A stretch of 64,000 bases of DNA. It comes from Tragulus kanchil. Lineage: Eukaryota; Chordata; Mammalia; Artiodactyla; Tragulidae. A program made the translations under genes and the position numbers. Every line of letters starts with the position of its first letter. Within the stretch, counting starts at the first letter, position 1. Positions 11,205 to 22,906 of this stretch are shown piece by piece. Where the stretch lies: contig JAIOJX010000002.1 of NCBI GenBank assembly GCA_022376925.1, positions 40,881,501-40,945,500 of the forward strand, read 5' to 3'. The notes under the pieces were generated by a model. It made no database searches and had not been told where the DNA came from. It worked only from the letters and a program-made list of their open reading frames with translations.

Positions 11205-11500
11205 CCTAGCACAGCTGTCACAAACTCCCAGAGAGTCGGTGCCTTGAAACAACAACAAAATGCATTTTCTCCCCCTCCTCTGACAGGAAGGCCAAAGCCG
11301 AGATGTCCTGGAGGCGCGCGGCAGGCGTCTTCTGGCTGCTCCCCGCCAGCGCCCGCGGCATCCCTCCACCTGGTCCACGCGCAGGCCCTAAACCCCGCGG
11401 TCCCGTCACCTTCTCTCTGCTTCTGTCTTAAAACGACACTCACATCATCTAAGCCGGGTTATCCAAGATGAACTCCGTTTTCTGGGGTTCTTAATACCCT
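11205..11500 (-). mobile_element. MLT1-like (MaLR) LTR fragment
   Basis: The plus strand shows the reverse complement of an MLT1-type LTR end: CTGTCACAAACTCCCAGAGA, GGTGCCTTGAAACAACAACA, then GGAAGGCCAAAGCCGAGATG, and later CTTCTGTCTTAAAACGACAC with CATCATCTAAGCCGGGTTAT. It is GC-rich and CpG-bearing in the middle (about 11310-11400). Frames of up to 121 codons here overlap in several registers and have no domain. Confidence 0.55.
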
Positions 11501-11639
11501 TCATTCCTCGAGGTCCTGAGCATGTTGCCTTGTGAGGTGAGCCCCTGGGTGAGGACATGGACCTATGTTTGAAGGACTGTCATCCAATCCGCTACAATGG
11601 ATGCATATTCAACATTTTAAGAAATTGCAAAACAGCCTT

Positions 11640-12765
11640 CTAATATGATTGCATTACTTTTATTTCCCAACAAGTGTGATGAGAATTTCCGTGGTTCCTC
11701 CTCCTCCTTTGACTTGATGTGGCAGTCATGTTAATTTTCCCCTGTTCTGAATGGCGAGCAGCAATGACATTTTAATTCATATTCCCTAATGAGAATCCCC
11801 TCATGTGCTTGTGTATCATTCAAATATCTTTATCAAGTACTTTTCAAATCTTCTGCCTTTTTTTTTTAAAGAATTGGATTGTTTCCTTCGTGTTGAGTTT
11901 TGAGAGATCTTTATTCATTCTGAATACAAGTTATTTAATGTATACATAATTTGAAAACATCTTTCTGTCTGCAGCTTGGTCTTTCTCTTAATAGTGCATT
12001 ATGATGAGCAGCAGTTTATAATTTTGAAAAATGTTATCATATTTTTCTTATATGGATTGTGTTTTAACGCCAAAACTAATAAATCTTTGTCAAGTTCATG
12101 AAGACTGTCTTCTGTGTTTTCATAGGTTTTACATTTGGTCTATGAGATATTTTACCTAATTTTTCAGGATGGTACAATATGAGTTAAAGTTGATAGTGTT
12201 TGCACAGGGATAGACGGTGATTCTAACACATTTGTAGAGAATTGTGCCTGAAATGGAGCCATCTTCACAGCCTTTCTGAAAATTAACTGACATGTGTGTA
12301 TTTATTTTTAGACTCTCTATTGTGTTTTATTGAATTATTTAGTCTATCTTCATTCTAACCACACTGTCTTAAGTAGATTTGCACTAACCCTTGAAATCCT
12401 CCAATTAGTATAATTTCTCCAATTTTTTTTTCTTTTTTAGGCAAAGCTGTTATGGCCATTCTAGATCTTCTGCATTTCCATAGGAATTTTAGAATCTGTT
12501 TTCACAAAACATGCCTGTTGACATTTTGACTCAGTGGTATTAACTATATATCATTTTGGGGAGAAGGTATCTTAACAATGTTGGATCTTTTCATCTGTGT
12601 ACAAAGGAAATATCCCATTAATTTAGGTCTCCTTTGCCATCTCTTAGCATGTTTTTTTTAATTTGTCAATTGACAAGTCTTCCCTTCTTGTCAGATTTAG
12701 TCTAAATAGTTAATTTTTTTGAGAGAATTGTAAATGGTGTTATTTTAAACTTCTCATTTCTCCTG
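11640..12765 (-). mobile_element. old L1 ORF2 region (antisense)
   Basis: The order of landmarks follows antisense L1: TTTAATTCATATTCCCTAAT, TCTTCTGCC with a T-run, GAATTGGATTGTTTCC, ACATTTGGTCTATGAGATAT, AAGCTGTTATGGCCATTCTA, GCATTTCCATAGGAATTTTA, ATTTTGGGGAGAAGGTATCT, and TAAATGGTGTTATTTT. The reading frame is destroyed. A second piece continues at 13545. Confidence 0.75.
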
Positions 12766-13544
12766 GTCTCTTGTTAGTTTATAGGGAGCACCAGGGCAGG
12801 CAGCATCTCCAGGGTTACTGTGCACCTGTTCCCCATGGAAGCAGCAGAAGGGGCTGTTGGGTCACGAGTGTTCCATCACTGCAGCCGATGCTGAGCCCAC
12901 TGCTGATGTCAGCCTCTCCTCTTCTCCTTTCACCCCAAGTCTCCCCCAGCTTCATTCATGATCTGGGCAGGTCGCAGAAGCTGATCCTGATGGCTCTACC
13001 TGCCTGAGTGCAAGCTAGGTAGAGATGTCCATTGCCAGTTCAAATGGGTCCAGAGATAACCAGGTGATGCCCCACACACTGCTCTCTCCCCAGACTGTGA
13101 GAGCAGTTCTGTGTCCCTTGATGGGGCAACTGGGCTGAAATCCATTTTTTTCTCAGACCACTGCTAGTGCCATCCATTTTCTCCAAGGGTTTTAGTTTCT
13201 TTGAGGCAAGAAGCAGAAAAGATTAGACACACCATTTATGACGAGAAATGTCATAGAATGATGAGGGAGCTGGAAGAGAGTAGAAGAGCAATCAGGACAG
13301 AGTGAAAAGGGATGGAAGTTTGAAGTTGTGAGCTGTCAGGCATCCCTGAGTGTCCTAGCAACAAGTTGCCCATAGCAACCAACCAGCACAGGCACAAGGT
13401 GACTGGTTTGAAGAGTCCATGGGACCAACTGTGTGCACATCATCAGTGAGCCTCACGTTGCAGTACGGAGGTTCCCAGGCTGTTGCCTGCCTCACTCAGA
13501 GGCCTGGAGAGCACAGTGTCATGAACTTACCCATTCTGACAGGG
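12766..13544. other. unidentified insert between two L1 pieces
   Basis: About 780 bp of more GC-rich sequence (from AGGGAGCACCAGGGCAGGCA to CACAGTGTCATGAACTTACC) replaces the L1 stretch expected between the flanking antisense fragments. I see no SINE, LTR ends or target duplication. The 78-codon frame at 12771-13007 has no recognisable features. Confidence 0.4.
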
Positions 13545-13935
13545 TTTGTATAATTGTTATTTATTTTTCTGAAAATATTTGATTGCATTCAGCATATCTA
13601 GACCTAGACTTTTTTGTGAAAAGTTTTTAAAGTACAAGTTCATTTTATTTACTAGATAAAGGGCTATTAAGATTTTCCATTTTAAAAGTCATTTTCAATT
13701 TTATTTATATGATCAAAGGTATTAATAGATAATTATTCTAATATTTTCTTATTCTTCTAGCTTGTCCAGGAATTTTGGAGATCTCCCTGTTTCGTTCTTT
13801 ATTTTGGAATGTTTGTTTTTTATCTCTTTGTGTTTGAATTTTTCTTGTTAGGTATTTGTTAATTTTATCAATATTTTTAAATGTTAAATGTTTTGTTTAT
13901 TAAATAAAAAGCTTTACTTATTTCTGCTCTTTTTA
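13545..13935 (-). mobile_element. old L1 ORF2 fragment (antisense), second piece
   Basis: ATTTACTAGATAAAGGGCTA, AGCTTGTCCAGGAATTTTGG and the following T-rich stretch match further-upstream antisense L1 ORF2 landmarks, in the order expected if the L1 continues from 12765 with an internal loss. Confidence 0.6.
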
Positions 13936-14651
13936 AATAATTTATTGTGATAGTACCATGATTAGATAAGAAAGAGAACACAAAATATGCTATATAAACA
14001 TGGTCTATTTATTTTCAACGAAAGTGCAAAGACAATTAGTTGTTGAGATTGTATTCTTTTTCAACAAATAGTATTGAAATAACTGGCTATTCTTATACAA
14101 AGAATGTATTCTTCATGCCAATGAAAAAGTTAGCTCAACATGGCTAAAAGCAAAACCTAAAAAGGTAAAACACTTGAAACAAACATAGAAGAAAGAGGCC
14201 TGAGGGGAGCAAGGACAGCTGGGAAAGAGGCATTGCGAGGGTTACAGAGAAACTTTTGAGAGAGATGGGAGTGTTCGTCACTTTCATTAGGGGGTAACTT
14301 TACAGGTATGTTAAAGTCCCAAATTCACCAACATCGGCCGTGGCAATGAATGCAGTCAGTATGAGATGTGCCTGTGGTCATGTCTGTGACAAAGTCTCCA
14401 GGTCCCAAGCCAACCTGGATGATAAATACTTTCTGCCTGAAATGCCCACAGGGCCGCTGTGTAGATCCCTTGCCCAGGCTCAGTTCTCAGCTTACCAGAG
14501 AGGCAGGTGCCCTGTATCACAGGCTACCATGTGCTACTGCCTCACACCCACATCTTATTATGAGATCCTTCAAGTTCTCACCCGTTTCAATTTTCCAACT
14601 GCACAATTTCATTCTCCACACTGAATCCTATTTGGCGAATCTTCTACTTCT

Positions 14652-14780
14652 AGATGGAGAAAGAAATGGCAGCTCACTTCAGTATTCTTGCCTGGAGCAT
14701 CCCATGGACAGAGGAGCCTGGCGGGCTACAGTCCACAGGACTGCAAAGAGTCAGACACAGCGAAAGTGACTGAGCACCAC
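14652..14780 (+). mobile_element. Bov-tA SINE, 5'-truncated
   Basis: Starts in the Bov-A part: GAGAAAGAAATGGCAGCTCA, CAGTATTCTTGCCTGGAGCA, GACAGAGGAGCCTGGCGGGC, GAGTCAGACACAGCG. The head is missing. The 133-codon frame at 14368-14769 runs into it and is spurious. Confidence 0.88.
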
Positions 14781-15299
14781 TCCTAGATATGTTATACGTA
14801 GCAGCACGCCGTGCTATTGTTTTAGGCGTTAAATATTAAGACATTTTTTAAAAGGGAAAAATGCATGCCGTTGTTACTTACACATTTTTACTATCACCAG
14901 TGATACTTTGCCTTTATATGAATCCATTTCTTCCAATCCTAAAAATATATTTTAGTAAATATCTCAGTTTTTGCTTAATAGGAAAATGACTTTTTGTAAC
15001 CCTCACTTTTAAAATGCATTTTGAATACATATAGAATTCACATTTTTTTCCTTTAATCTTTAAAAATGTTATTCCATTGCCTAACATTTACAGCTTCCAT
15101 TGAACTGTCAATTAAAATATAATGCATCTTTTTTCTCTGACTGATGTTGATGATTTTTCTTGATCTTTGTTTTCAGTAACTCAACCGTTACGTTTCTATA
15201 TTTGATTTTCCTTCCACCCTTTTTTCTACTCACACTCCCTTGCCCCAGTCCTTCTTGCCTTTATCTCTCATTCACAACCCCACTCTTCCCTTCTTCACC

Positions 15300-15379
15300 G
15301 TTGCTGTTGTTTTAGTCACTAAGTCGCATCCAACTCTTTGTGACCCTATAGAGCCTGGTGAGCCTGTGGCCCACCAAGC
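15300..15379 (-). mobile_element. Bov-tA SINE, cut by the doublet boundary
   Basis: Antisense Bov-tA start (GTTGCTGTTGTTTTAGTCAC, GTCGCATCCAACTCTTTGTG) that stops abruptly at CCACCAAGC; the complete version is at 16385. Confidence 0.88.
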
Positions 15380-15737
15380 CCTTCACTAAAAAGTTCGCTA
15401 TACCTTCGGTATGTTAAAGTTCACCAACATCGGCTGTGGCAAGCTCAGTATGAGATGTGCCTGTGGTCATGTCGACAAAGTCTCCAGGTCCCAAGCCAAC
15501 CTGGATGATAAATACTTTCTGCCTGAAATGCCCACAGGGCCGCTGTGTAGATCCCTTGCCCAGGCTCAGTTCTCAGCTTACCAGAGAGGCAGGTGCCCTG
15601 TATCACAGGCTACCATGTGCTACTGCCTCACACCCACATCTTATTATGAGATCCTTCAAGTTCTCACCCGTTTCAATTTTCCAACTGCACAATTTCATTC
15701 TCCACACTGAATCCTATTTGGCGAATCTTCTACTTCT

Positions 15738-15866
15738 AGATGGAGAAAGAAATGGCAGCTCACTTCAGTATTCTTGCCTGGAGCATCCCATGGACAGAGG
15801 AGCCTGGCGGGCTACAGTCCACAGGACTGCAAAGAGTCAGACACAGCGAAAGTGACTGAGCACCAC
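15738..15866 (+). mobile_element. Bov-tA SINE, second doublet copy
   Basis: Duplicate of 14652-14780 with no difference noticed. Confidence 0.88.
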
Positions 15867-16384
15867 TCCTAGATATGTTATACGTAGCAGCACGCCGTGC
15901 TATTGTTTTAGGCGTTAAATATTAAGACATTTTTTAAAATGGAAAAATGCATGCCGTTGTTACTTACACATTTTACTATCACCAGTGATACTTTGCCTTT
16001 ATATGAATCCATTTCTTCCAATCCTAAAAATATATTTTAGTAAATATCTCAGTTTTTGCTTAATAGGAAAATGACTTTTTGTAACCCTCACTTTTAAAAT
16101 GCATTTTGAATACATATAGAATTCACATTTTTTTCCTTTAATCTTTAAAAATGTTATTCCATTGCCTAACATTTACAGCTTCCATTGAACTGTCAATTAA
16201 AATATAATGCATCTTTTTTCTCTGACTGATGTTGATGATTTTTCTTGATCTTTGTTTTCAGTAACTCAACCGTTACGTTTCTATATTTGATTTTCCTTCC
16301 ACCCTTTTTTCTACTCACACTCCCTTGCCCCAGTCCTTCTTGCCTTTATCTCTCATTCACAACCCCACTCTTCCCTTCTTCACC

Positions 16385-16600
16385 GTTGCTGTTGTTTTAG
16401 TCACTAAGTCGCATCCAACTCTTTGTGACCCTATAGAGCCTGGTGAGCCTGTGGCCCACCAAGCTCCCCTATCCTTGGGATTCTCTGGGTAAGAATCCCG
16501 GAGTGGGTTACCATGACCTCCTCAGGGGATCTTCCCAGCCCAGAGGCTGAGCCCCGTCTGCACTGTCAGGCAGATTCTTTACCTTCGTGCCACCTGGGAA
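16385..16600 (-). mobile_element. Bov-tA SINE, complete
   Basis: Antisense element from GTTGCTGTTGTTTTAGTCAC to GCACTGTCAGGCAGATTCTT and GTGCCACCTGGGAA. The first 80 bp are also present at 15300-15379. Confidence 0.9.
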
Positions 16601-17828
16601 CCTATCTCCTTGCTTTTCCCCCACATTAACTGTGGAGGGCTCCATGGGGTCAGTTTAAAAATATTGCCTAAAATATTTTGCTTTTATGTTTTAGTTTTCC
16701 ATCTTGGTGTGCTGGGATCTGGGCTATAGGGGTGGCACCTTGTTCCACACAAGCTTCAGTCACTGTTCAGAGGAAACAGGTGAGAACTTCTCACTTTGGA
16801 GACGATGCTCTTCCCTCCTGCCCAGCAGTTGTTTAGGTATGGTTTAGAGCAGACTTTAATTTATATGTGAATAAGATTAGATGGTGGCTTAATAAAGCTA
16901 CAGGCAACCATGGCTAACCTAGCAGCTTCAAAAGAATCTTAGATATTGACTCAAATTGTTTTATTCCTTCAGTTAATAGATTTTAAAGCAATAAGAAATG
17001 ACTTCTATATTTTCTTTAGTATCTGTTTAAAAAATTTAAGTCAACGTTAATTCAAGAGAACTATGATTAATATGTGTTGAGTCTTAAATTTTGTGTGGAC
17101 CGGGTATTTTTCTAATAAGGCCCTTTAGCTGATGTGGAAGACAGTATTGAAATGCAATTTGCCTTGCTTTCCCCAGGATCTTGAGTATCTGATGTAAGTC
17201 TTGCCTTAGTTGCTTCTGGGAGTCTAGAAGGAGTCTGAGGGGAGAAAACCATCAGTAGTCACACTTGAAGGGACTTTCATCACAGACCATCAAGGAGTCT
17301 CCTTGTCAATCAGAGAAGATAAGAAATAGACACCTTTGAGGGGAAATGCCAAAGTTATTCATAAAATATTTTCACTGCTTCATCCTCTTCCACCAAAGTT
17401 CTTTTATCTATCCAATTACAAGAGGCTCACCTACTAGAATCAAAATTCATGCCATGCGGGGGCCACCAAGAGGACCAGTGGTGGCTGGAGGCTGAGCACA
17501 GCTAGCGTTCCTTTTCCTCTCCCTGACATTTTGGGGTCAGAAGAGGAGTCAAGCAGAAAAGGCTCAGACTTCATGGGCAGTGACAGGCATGCTGGAGAAG
17601 GATGCTGAGAGAGACCTCAGGAAGAGAGAGAGGAAAGAGCAACCAGCTGAAGGGATCCCTGTGGAAGGAAGAGTGCCTGGCTGTTGTCGGGACAGGTCTG
17701 AGTTCCCACAGCAAGCACCAGGCAGCAGTGAGACTCTGGTGCTGGAGGACTGAGCCCTAAACGCTCAGCACTCTGCAGCCTGAGATCCTGAGCCTCCTCA
17801 GCAGCCCTCATTCTTTCAACACCTCTCA
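16601..17828. other. unannotated spacer
   Basis: Mixed AT-rich and moderate GC sequence without a repeat I can name. Short frames only. Confidence 0.45.
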
Positions 17829-18011
17829 GGACTTCCCTGGTGGTCCAGACAATCAAGACTCCCCCTGCTATTCGGGAGACCTGGGTTCAGTCCCTGGATC
17901 ATACTGGAGAACCCACTCCAGTATTCTTGCCTGGAGAATCCCACGGACAGAGGAGCCTGGTAGACGACAGTCCATGAGGTCACAAAGAGTCAGACACAAC
18001 TGAGCTAGTAA
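17829..18011 (+). mobile_element. Bov-tA SINE
   Basis: GGACTTCCCTGGTGGTCCAG head, GGGAGACCTGGGTTCAGTCC, CAGTATTCTTGCCTGGAGAA, CAAAGAGTCAGACACAACTG. About 15 bp are missing in the linker, before AACCCACTCC. Confidence 0.9.
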
Positions 18012-20552
18012 CGCTTGATGTCACTTCCATTAAGGATTTGATTCTTTTCCTTAAACTTGATCCAGCTTGATGTGGAGGCTTGGACAGTTCTCTCCTGGTG
18101 GTCATGTAGGTGAAAATTGTCTGAACCCTCTGTGTCTTGTCACCAGTTGAATCTGAAGAGGCTGTCAGGATCAGCTGCAGCCAGGCGAGTGCACCCCTGC
18201 CCAGGCTGCACCACACTGAGCGCTGCCGCCATCCAGGTCCCACACCTTCTTAAGGGCGGCATTTTGCTTATAGGTGCTGAGAGGTGAGACCTTCATATTT
18301 CCAAATTTTACATGAAGTAAAACTTGAAAATTGCAAAAATAATCAGATTTTTATATGAAAAAAAGGTGTTCAAGAGCAATTAGGACTCCAAACATGAAAA
18401 ATAATCCAGGCCACAATGGTGTTTACCTCCATCACTAGAATGGGGCCACCCAGTTGCTGCTCTCCCTCTTGGCTTCTGCTTTTTATCTCATCAGTAATCT
18501 AGTGTAAAACATAACAATTCATTTTGCAAACTCATTCTCCTGCTGGGACCTACATAGTTGATTTCCCTTGATAACTAAAAAGAAAAATATAGATTTATAC
18601 AGCCTTGTCAACATCATGCCACTTACACAAAGAGTCATGAGATCATCACAATCTTTGAAAATATAAGAAAATCAAGAGAATAAATTCAAGATATCATTAT
18701 ACAAATCATTTAATCACCAGTTAAAACATTGTATCTATTATATCTTACATTATATCATCCAAAACATGCAGCCAGGAAGTCATTCTGCTATTTATATTTC
18801 CACCCTGCACATTGACTGCATTGTACATTTTATTACCTCGTTAGGTATAGATTACGACATAAGCAACCTCAGTACTTCTAATGAAGCAGTTGTCTAAAGC
18901 ACATTATTAGCTGTAATAAAGATTCATGAAAGGAGGAGAGAAAATGTAAAAAGGTTTGAATGCAGCTTAGAGATCTTTATAACATACGTGACTGTATTTC
19001 TCTGAAGGCTCTCTTCTCTCCTGGTTGCTATACTTAGACAGAATATCAATACGACACCTTTCCATAAGGATTCTCTGTTCCAAAGATAAAATTGCAAGAG
19101 TGAGACTGGTTCTCTTAGACTTCTGAAGATTTCAGCCCGGAAATGTTAGAACATAGAGTTCCATCCTGATGAGTTTGCATCACCTGGAAATTACATTGCT
19201 TTAAGAAACAAACATCAGTGGTTGTCTTATAACCTAAAGACAGAAAATGTTAATGAAATCTTTCTATTTAGACTTAAATATCTTTCTTACTTGTTCCATA
19301 GAATGGTCCTCCATTGATCGCATATAAAAAGGTTAAGTACTGCAGTAAATATTTCCTCATGTATCTGTAAATTAATAGCTAATTGGATTGTGATCTGAAG
19401 TTGAGCATTTTAAAAAATATTTGATTGCACTGCACAGTGAAACTCGACCAGGCAAATGTACCACATACAACTGAGCACAGCACTCCAGACAAAGCTGGTC
19501 CAGAGCAGAGGGCAGAGCACAGGGAGCCGGATAATCCACCCCAATGTAACTGCTGGACACAAAGTGATTTTAAAAACGTGCAGACACGGGAGAAAGTCTG
19601 AAAACAGAGTAGGTTCCCCTGCTTATAAGGGAGATCTATAATTATAAAGGAAATTAAACTAGAGAAGGGTTGGATACCAAGAGGTGAGACCATAAAGCAT
19701 CTGTTTCACCTGAGCTGCTTGTCTGCACATGGGGCACCTAATGTCTCCCCCACCCTCGGCCTCCCCAGGAATTGCCTTCTGCTCTGAAACCCCAGACCCC
19801 ACCCCACGCCTTTCTGTAAATGGGAATTGGACCTAAGCCTCAGCCATCTGAGTGTCTTCTGGTCTCATGTCTTTGTGGGATTCTCATACATACAAATATA
19901 ATTAATTTTTTTCTCCTCTTAATCTTTTATCACAGGAAGGCTTCAGTCAAGCACTCAGAAGTGTAGAAGAAGAATTGTTTATGTTATGTGCGTGCTAAAT
20001 CAGTTGCCATCATGAATGTTTAAACGAATGAGCTTTCCCATTTCTCTTCCATGAAGATAAATCTCTGAGTTGTCATTTCTTCTGACAGTAAGCATTTCTC
20101 CAGCATGCTCTAAAAAAAAGACTGGTACTGTTCTGAAAACAGGTTATATAAAACTGCCTTTCTATCTTAAAAATATGAACACTTTATATAAACTAAGTAC
20201 ATTGTATCTGCTGATACTTGAATTTCACAAGATTATGAAAATATTTGTAAATAGGCAAAAACCATATTAGATTTCCAAAAGTAGAGTGAATAAAAAGGTA
20301 GGAATATTATTACTGGCAAAACAGTGCTACAAATCTGTAATATAGGAATTTCAATTTAATTTCAGATTTTTACAAATGTTTAAGACTGATTTCATCTATA
20401 GTTACAAAAGATATGGTTAAAACTTGAAACAATTTTCATGTATCTGGTAAAAGACAACTTTAACAATGAAAGATACATTTCTAACCACCAACCCACAAGG
20501 TCTGAAAAAATAATGAACACACATGGCAAGGTTTTGGAAAACACTGAATCCT
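18012..20552. other. unannotated spacer
   Basis: About 2.5 kb of AT-rich, apparently single-copy sequence. I see no SINE, LTR or convincing exon. Frames are 60-104 codons and overlap on both strands. Confidence 0.45.
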
Positions 20553-20863
20553 GGGCTTCCCTGGTGGTCCAGTGGGCAAGGACACCACCTTGCAGTGCAA
20601 GGGGCGCTGGTTCGATCCCTGGCCTGGTAAGATCCCACGTGCCACGGAGCAGCTGGACAGATGTGTCCAACTACCGAGCCAGAGCTCTGGAGTACATGTG
20701 CCCAGAGCTGGTGCTCTGCAACAACAGAGGCCACTGTAATGGGAGGCCCACATGGGCCAAAGAACAAAGATGGATGAAGATAGATAAATGAAAGACCAAT
20801 AGAAGTGGCCCACCTGCCCTACTCCCTCCCCAACCGGCCCCCCACAAAAAATAAAAAAATAGT
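20553..20863 (+). mobile_element. CHR-type SINE, full length with target duplication
   Basis: GGGCTTCCCTGGTGGTCCAG through GGAGCAGCTGGACAGATGTG, GGGAGGCCCACATGGGCC, a C-rich tail (CTCCCTCCCCAACCGGCCCC) and an A-rich end. A 15-bp target duplication AAAACACTGAATCCT flanks it (20538-20552 and 20864-20878). It serves as an uninterrupted reference for the split element at 386. Open frames of 92-129 codons on both strands are borne by the SINE. Confidence 0.95.
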
Positions 20864-21252
20864 AAAACACTGAATCCTTCTTCTTCCAAAATGCTGATTA
20901 ATTTTCCCCCCTACCAGTTGCAATGAAAAATTCTAGAGACTTGCTCTCCAGTCTTTTAATAAGGTACTCAGATTCACTCTTTCTATAGTTTCATTTCCTA
21001 TACCTGTGGTGATAATATGAAATCTTAGAAAAATGCCTTTAGAAAAATTAAAAAACCACATGATTCTCTTTGCTGAAATAAGTTGGAAAATGGAGTTTTG
21101 TATATGAAGTCCAATTTATCTCAGAGAAATGAGCATGGTCAATTCATTCAAAGGCCTGATGGGTGTGTGGATGCCAAGTTCCTAGGGCCAACTTTGGACC
21201 ACTTTTTGAGTGGGGTGGGGGAGGGTAGGCAGAATTATCACATCTCTTTTTT

Positions 21253-21581
21253 TTTTTTTTTAAAGATTTATTTATTTTATTTTTGGGCGGGGGTCGGGTT
21301 GGGGAGGGAGGGGAGCGGGCGGGCCACTTCTATTGGTCTTTCATTTCTCTATTTTCATCCGTCTTTGTTCTTTGGCTCCTGTGGGCCTCCCCATCGCGGT
21401 GGCGTCTGTCATTGCAGAGCGCTGGCTCTGGGCGCATGCGCGCCAGAGCTCCGGCTCGGTAATTGGACACATCAGTCCAGCCGCTCCGCGGCACGTGGGA
21501 TCTTCCCAGGCCAGGGCTCGAACTGGCGCCCCTTGCACTGCAAGGTGGTGTCCTTACCCACTAGACCACCAGGGGAAGCCC
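21253..21581 (-). mobile_element. CHR-type SINE, full length, minus strand
   Basis: The plus strand starts with the T-run and TTTATTTATTT tail, then GTCGGGTTGGGGAGGGAGGG (reverse complement of the C-rich tail), CGGTAATTGGACACATCAGT, and ends CACCAGGGGAAGCC. Target duplication TATCACATCTCTTTTTT occurs at 21236 and 21582. Only 373 bp separate it from the plus-strand CHR ending at 20863. The 216-codon frame at 21083-21733 runs through the element and is spurious. Confidence 0.93.
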
Positions 21582-22195
21582 TATCACATCTCTTTTTTTC
21601 TCTCCTACATCCTCAACATCTTCCTCATCTCAGGATGGTTTCTGATGGAAAAATGCATTTACTGAGAACTGATTTTAGATATATATACATATATATACAC
21701 ACAAGGATCCCAAGTCCTTTCTCTCCAGTGTAAACCTCTCTGTAAATTGCATACCAGGATGGTCACATGCTTACCGGAAATACCATTTTGCCTGTTCCAC
21801 CAACAGAAAATAGAAAATCTCTCAAATAGACAAAACATCCCTCCATCCCACCCACAGCTATTCTTGCTACTGGAGTCGGTGTGTTCACATGTCACAATGT
21901 ATCCAATGGACTGCTCAGGATCTATCAGACTGCTGAAGAGACAACCTCAGGATCTCAGTAACCAAGTGCAGCTGTTTATTTCTTATGTAGATGACTAGTT
22001 CTACAGGAGTGATTCAGAAAGTCTTCTGTATAAGTTTATTGAAGTCCAAGATCTCTTTTTTCATGAGCTCCAACCGTCACTCGCAGGAAGATTCACAAGA
22101 GGTTGACAGGACAGGATCCAGAGGCAAGATCCTGTGACCCTGATAGCTGACACTGAACAGTGAGAACTGATCCCATAAAAGCCTGGCTTGAATAC

Positions 22196-22906
22196 AGTCT
22201 CTGCAAAGGACAGTATGGAGAGTCCTCAAAAAACTAAGAACAGAGCCACCATATGACCCAGCAGCAATCCCACTACTAGGCATATACCCTGAGGAGATCA
22301 AAATTGAAAGAGACACATGTACCCCATTGTTCATTACAGCACTATTTACAATAGTTAAAACATGGAAGCAACGTAGATGTCCATCAACAGATAAATGGAT
22401 AAAGAAGCTGTGGTACATATATACAATACAATAGTACTCAGTCATAAAAAGAAATGCATTTGAATCAGTCCTAATGAGATGGATGGATCTAGAACCTGTT
22501 ATACAAAGTGAAGTAAGTCAGAAAGAGAAGGATAAATATAGTATACTAGCATATATATATGGAATCTAGGAAGATGGTGCTGATAAAGGTATATGCAAAG
22601 CAGCAATGGAGAAACAGACATAGAGAACAGACTTATGGACATTGGGGGAAAGAGGAGTGGGTGAAAGGTATGGAAAGAATAACATGGAAACCTGCATTGT
22701 AAATATGTAAAAGAGACAACCATTATGAATATGCTGTAAGGCTAAGGGAACTTTCAAGGAGGTTATGCAACAACCTGGAGGAGTGGGACAGGGAGCGGGG
22801 TTTGTGTGGGGGGGGTCAAGGGTATACCTATGACTGATTCAGATTTTTATATAGCAGAAACAACAGAACTCTGTAAAAGTAAAATAAAAATAAATTAATT
22901 TTTAAA
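22196..22906 (+). mobile_element. ruminant L1 3' end, 5'-truncated
   Basis: Landmarks in order: GCAAAGGACAGTATGGAGAG, CCACCATATGACCCAGCAGC, GGCATATACCCTGAGGAGAT, AGATGTCCATCAACAGATAA, TACTCAGTCATAAAAAGAAA, CTATGACTGATTCAGATTTT, then CTCTGTAAAAGTAAAATAAA as the A-rich end. This is the ORF2 C-terminal region plus 3' UTR of a bovine-type L1. Moderately diverged. The reading frame is broken and the 5' end is missing. Confidence 0.9.

Larger units (their letters stand above)
14308..16464. repeat. doublet 4: 1.07-kb direct duplication with a degraded left edge
   Basis: Copies 14308-15379 and 15411-16464, spacer 15380-15410 (31 bp). In the first ~80 bp of the second copy the offset falls in steps, 1103, 1096, 1089, 1086, because of small deletions; the rest is nearly exact (one T-run indel, one substitution). 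The right boundary cuts an antisense Bov-tA. Confidence 0.96.

Noticed and set aside
11013..11443. Overlapping 117-121-codon frames in a GC-rich patch, CpG-island-like
   Set aside because: The patch fits a decayed MLT1-like LTR inside antisense L1; several frames are open at once, which argues against coding.
21083..21733. 216-codon open frame
   Set aside because: Passes through a minus-strand CHR SINE; the repeat consensus happens to be open in several frames.
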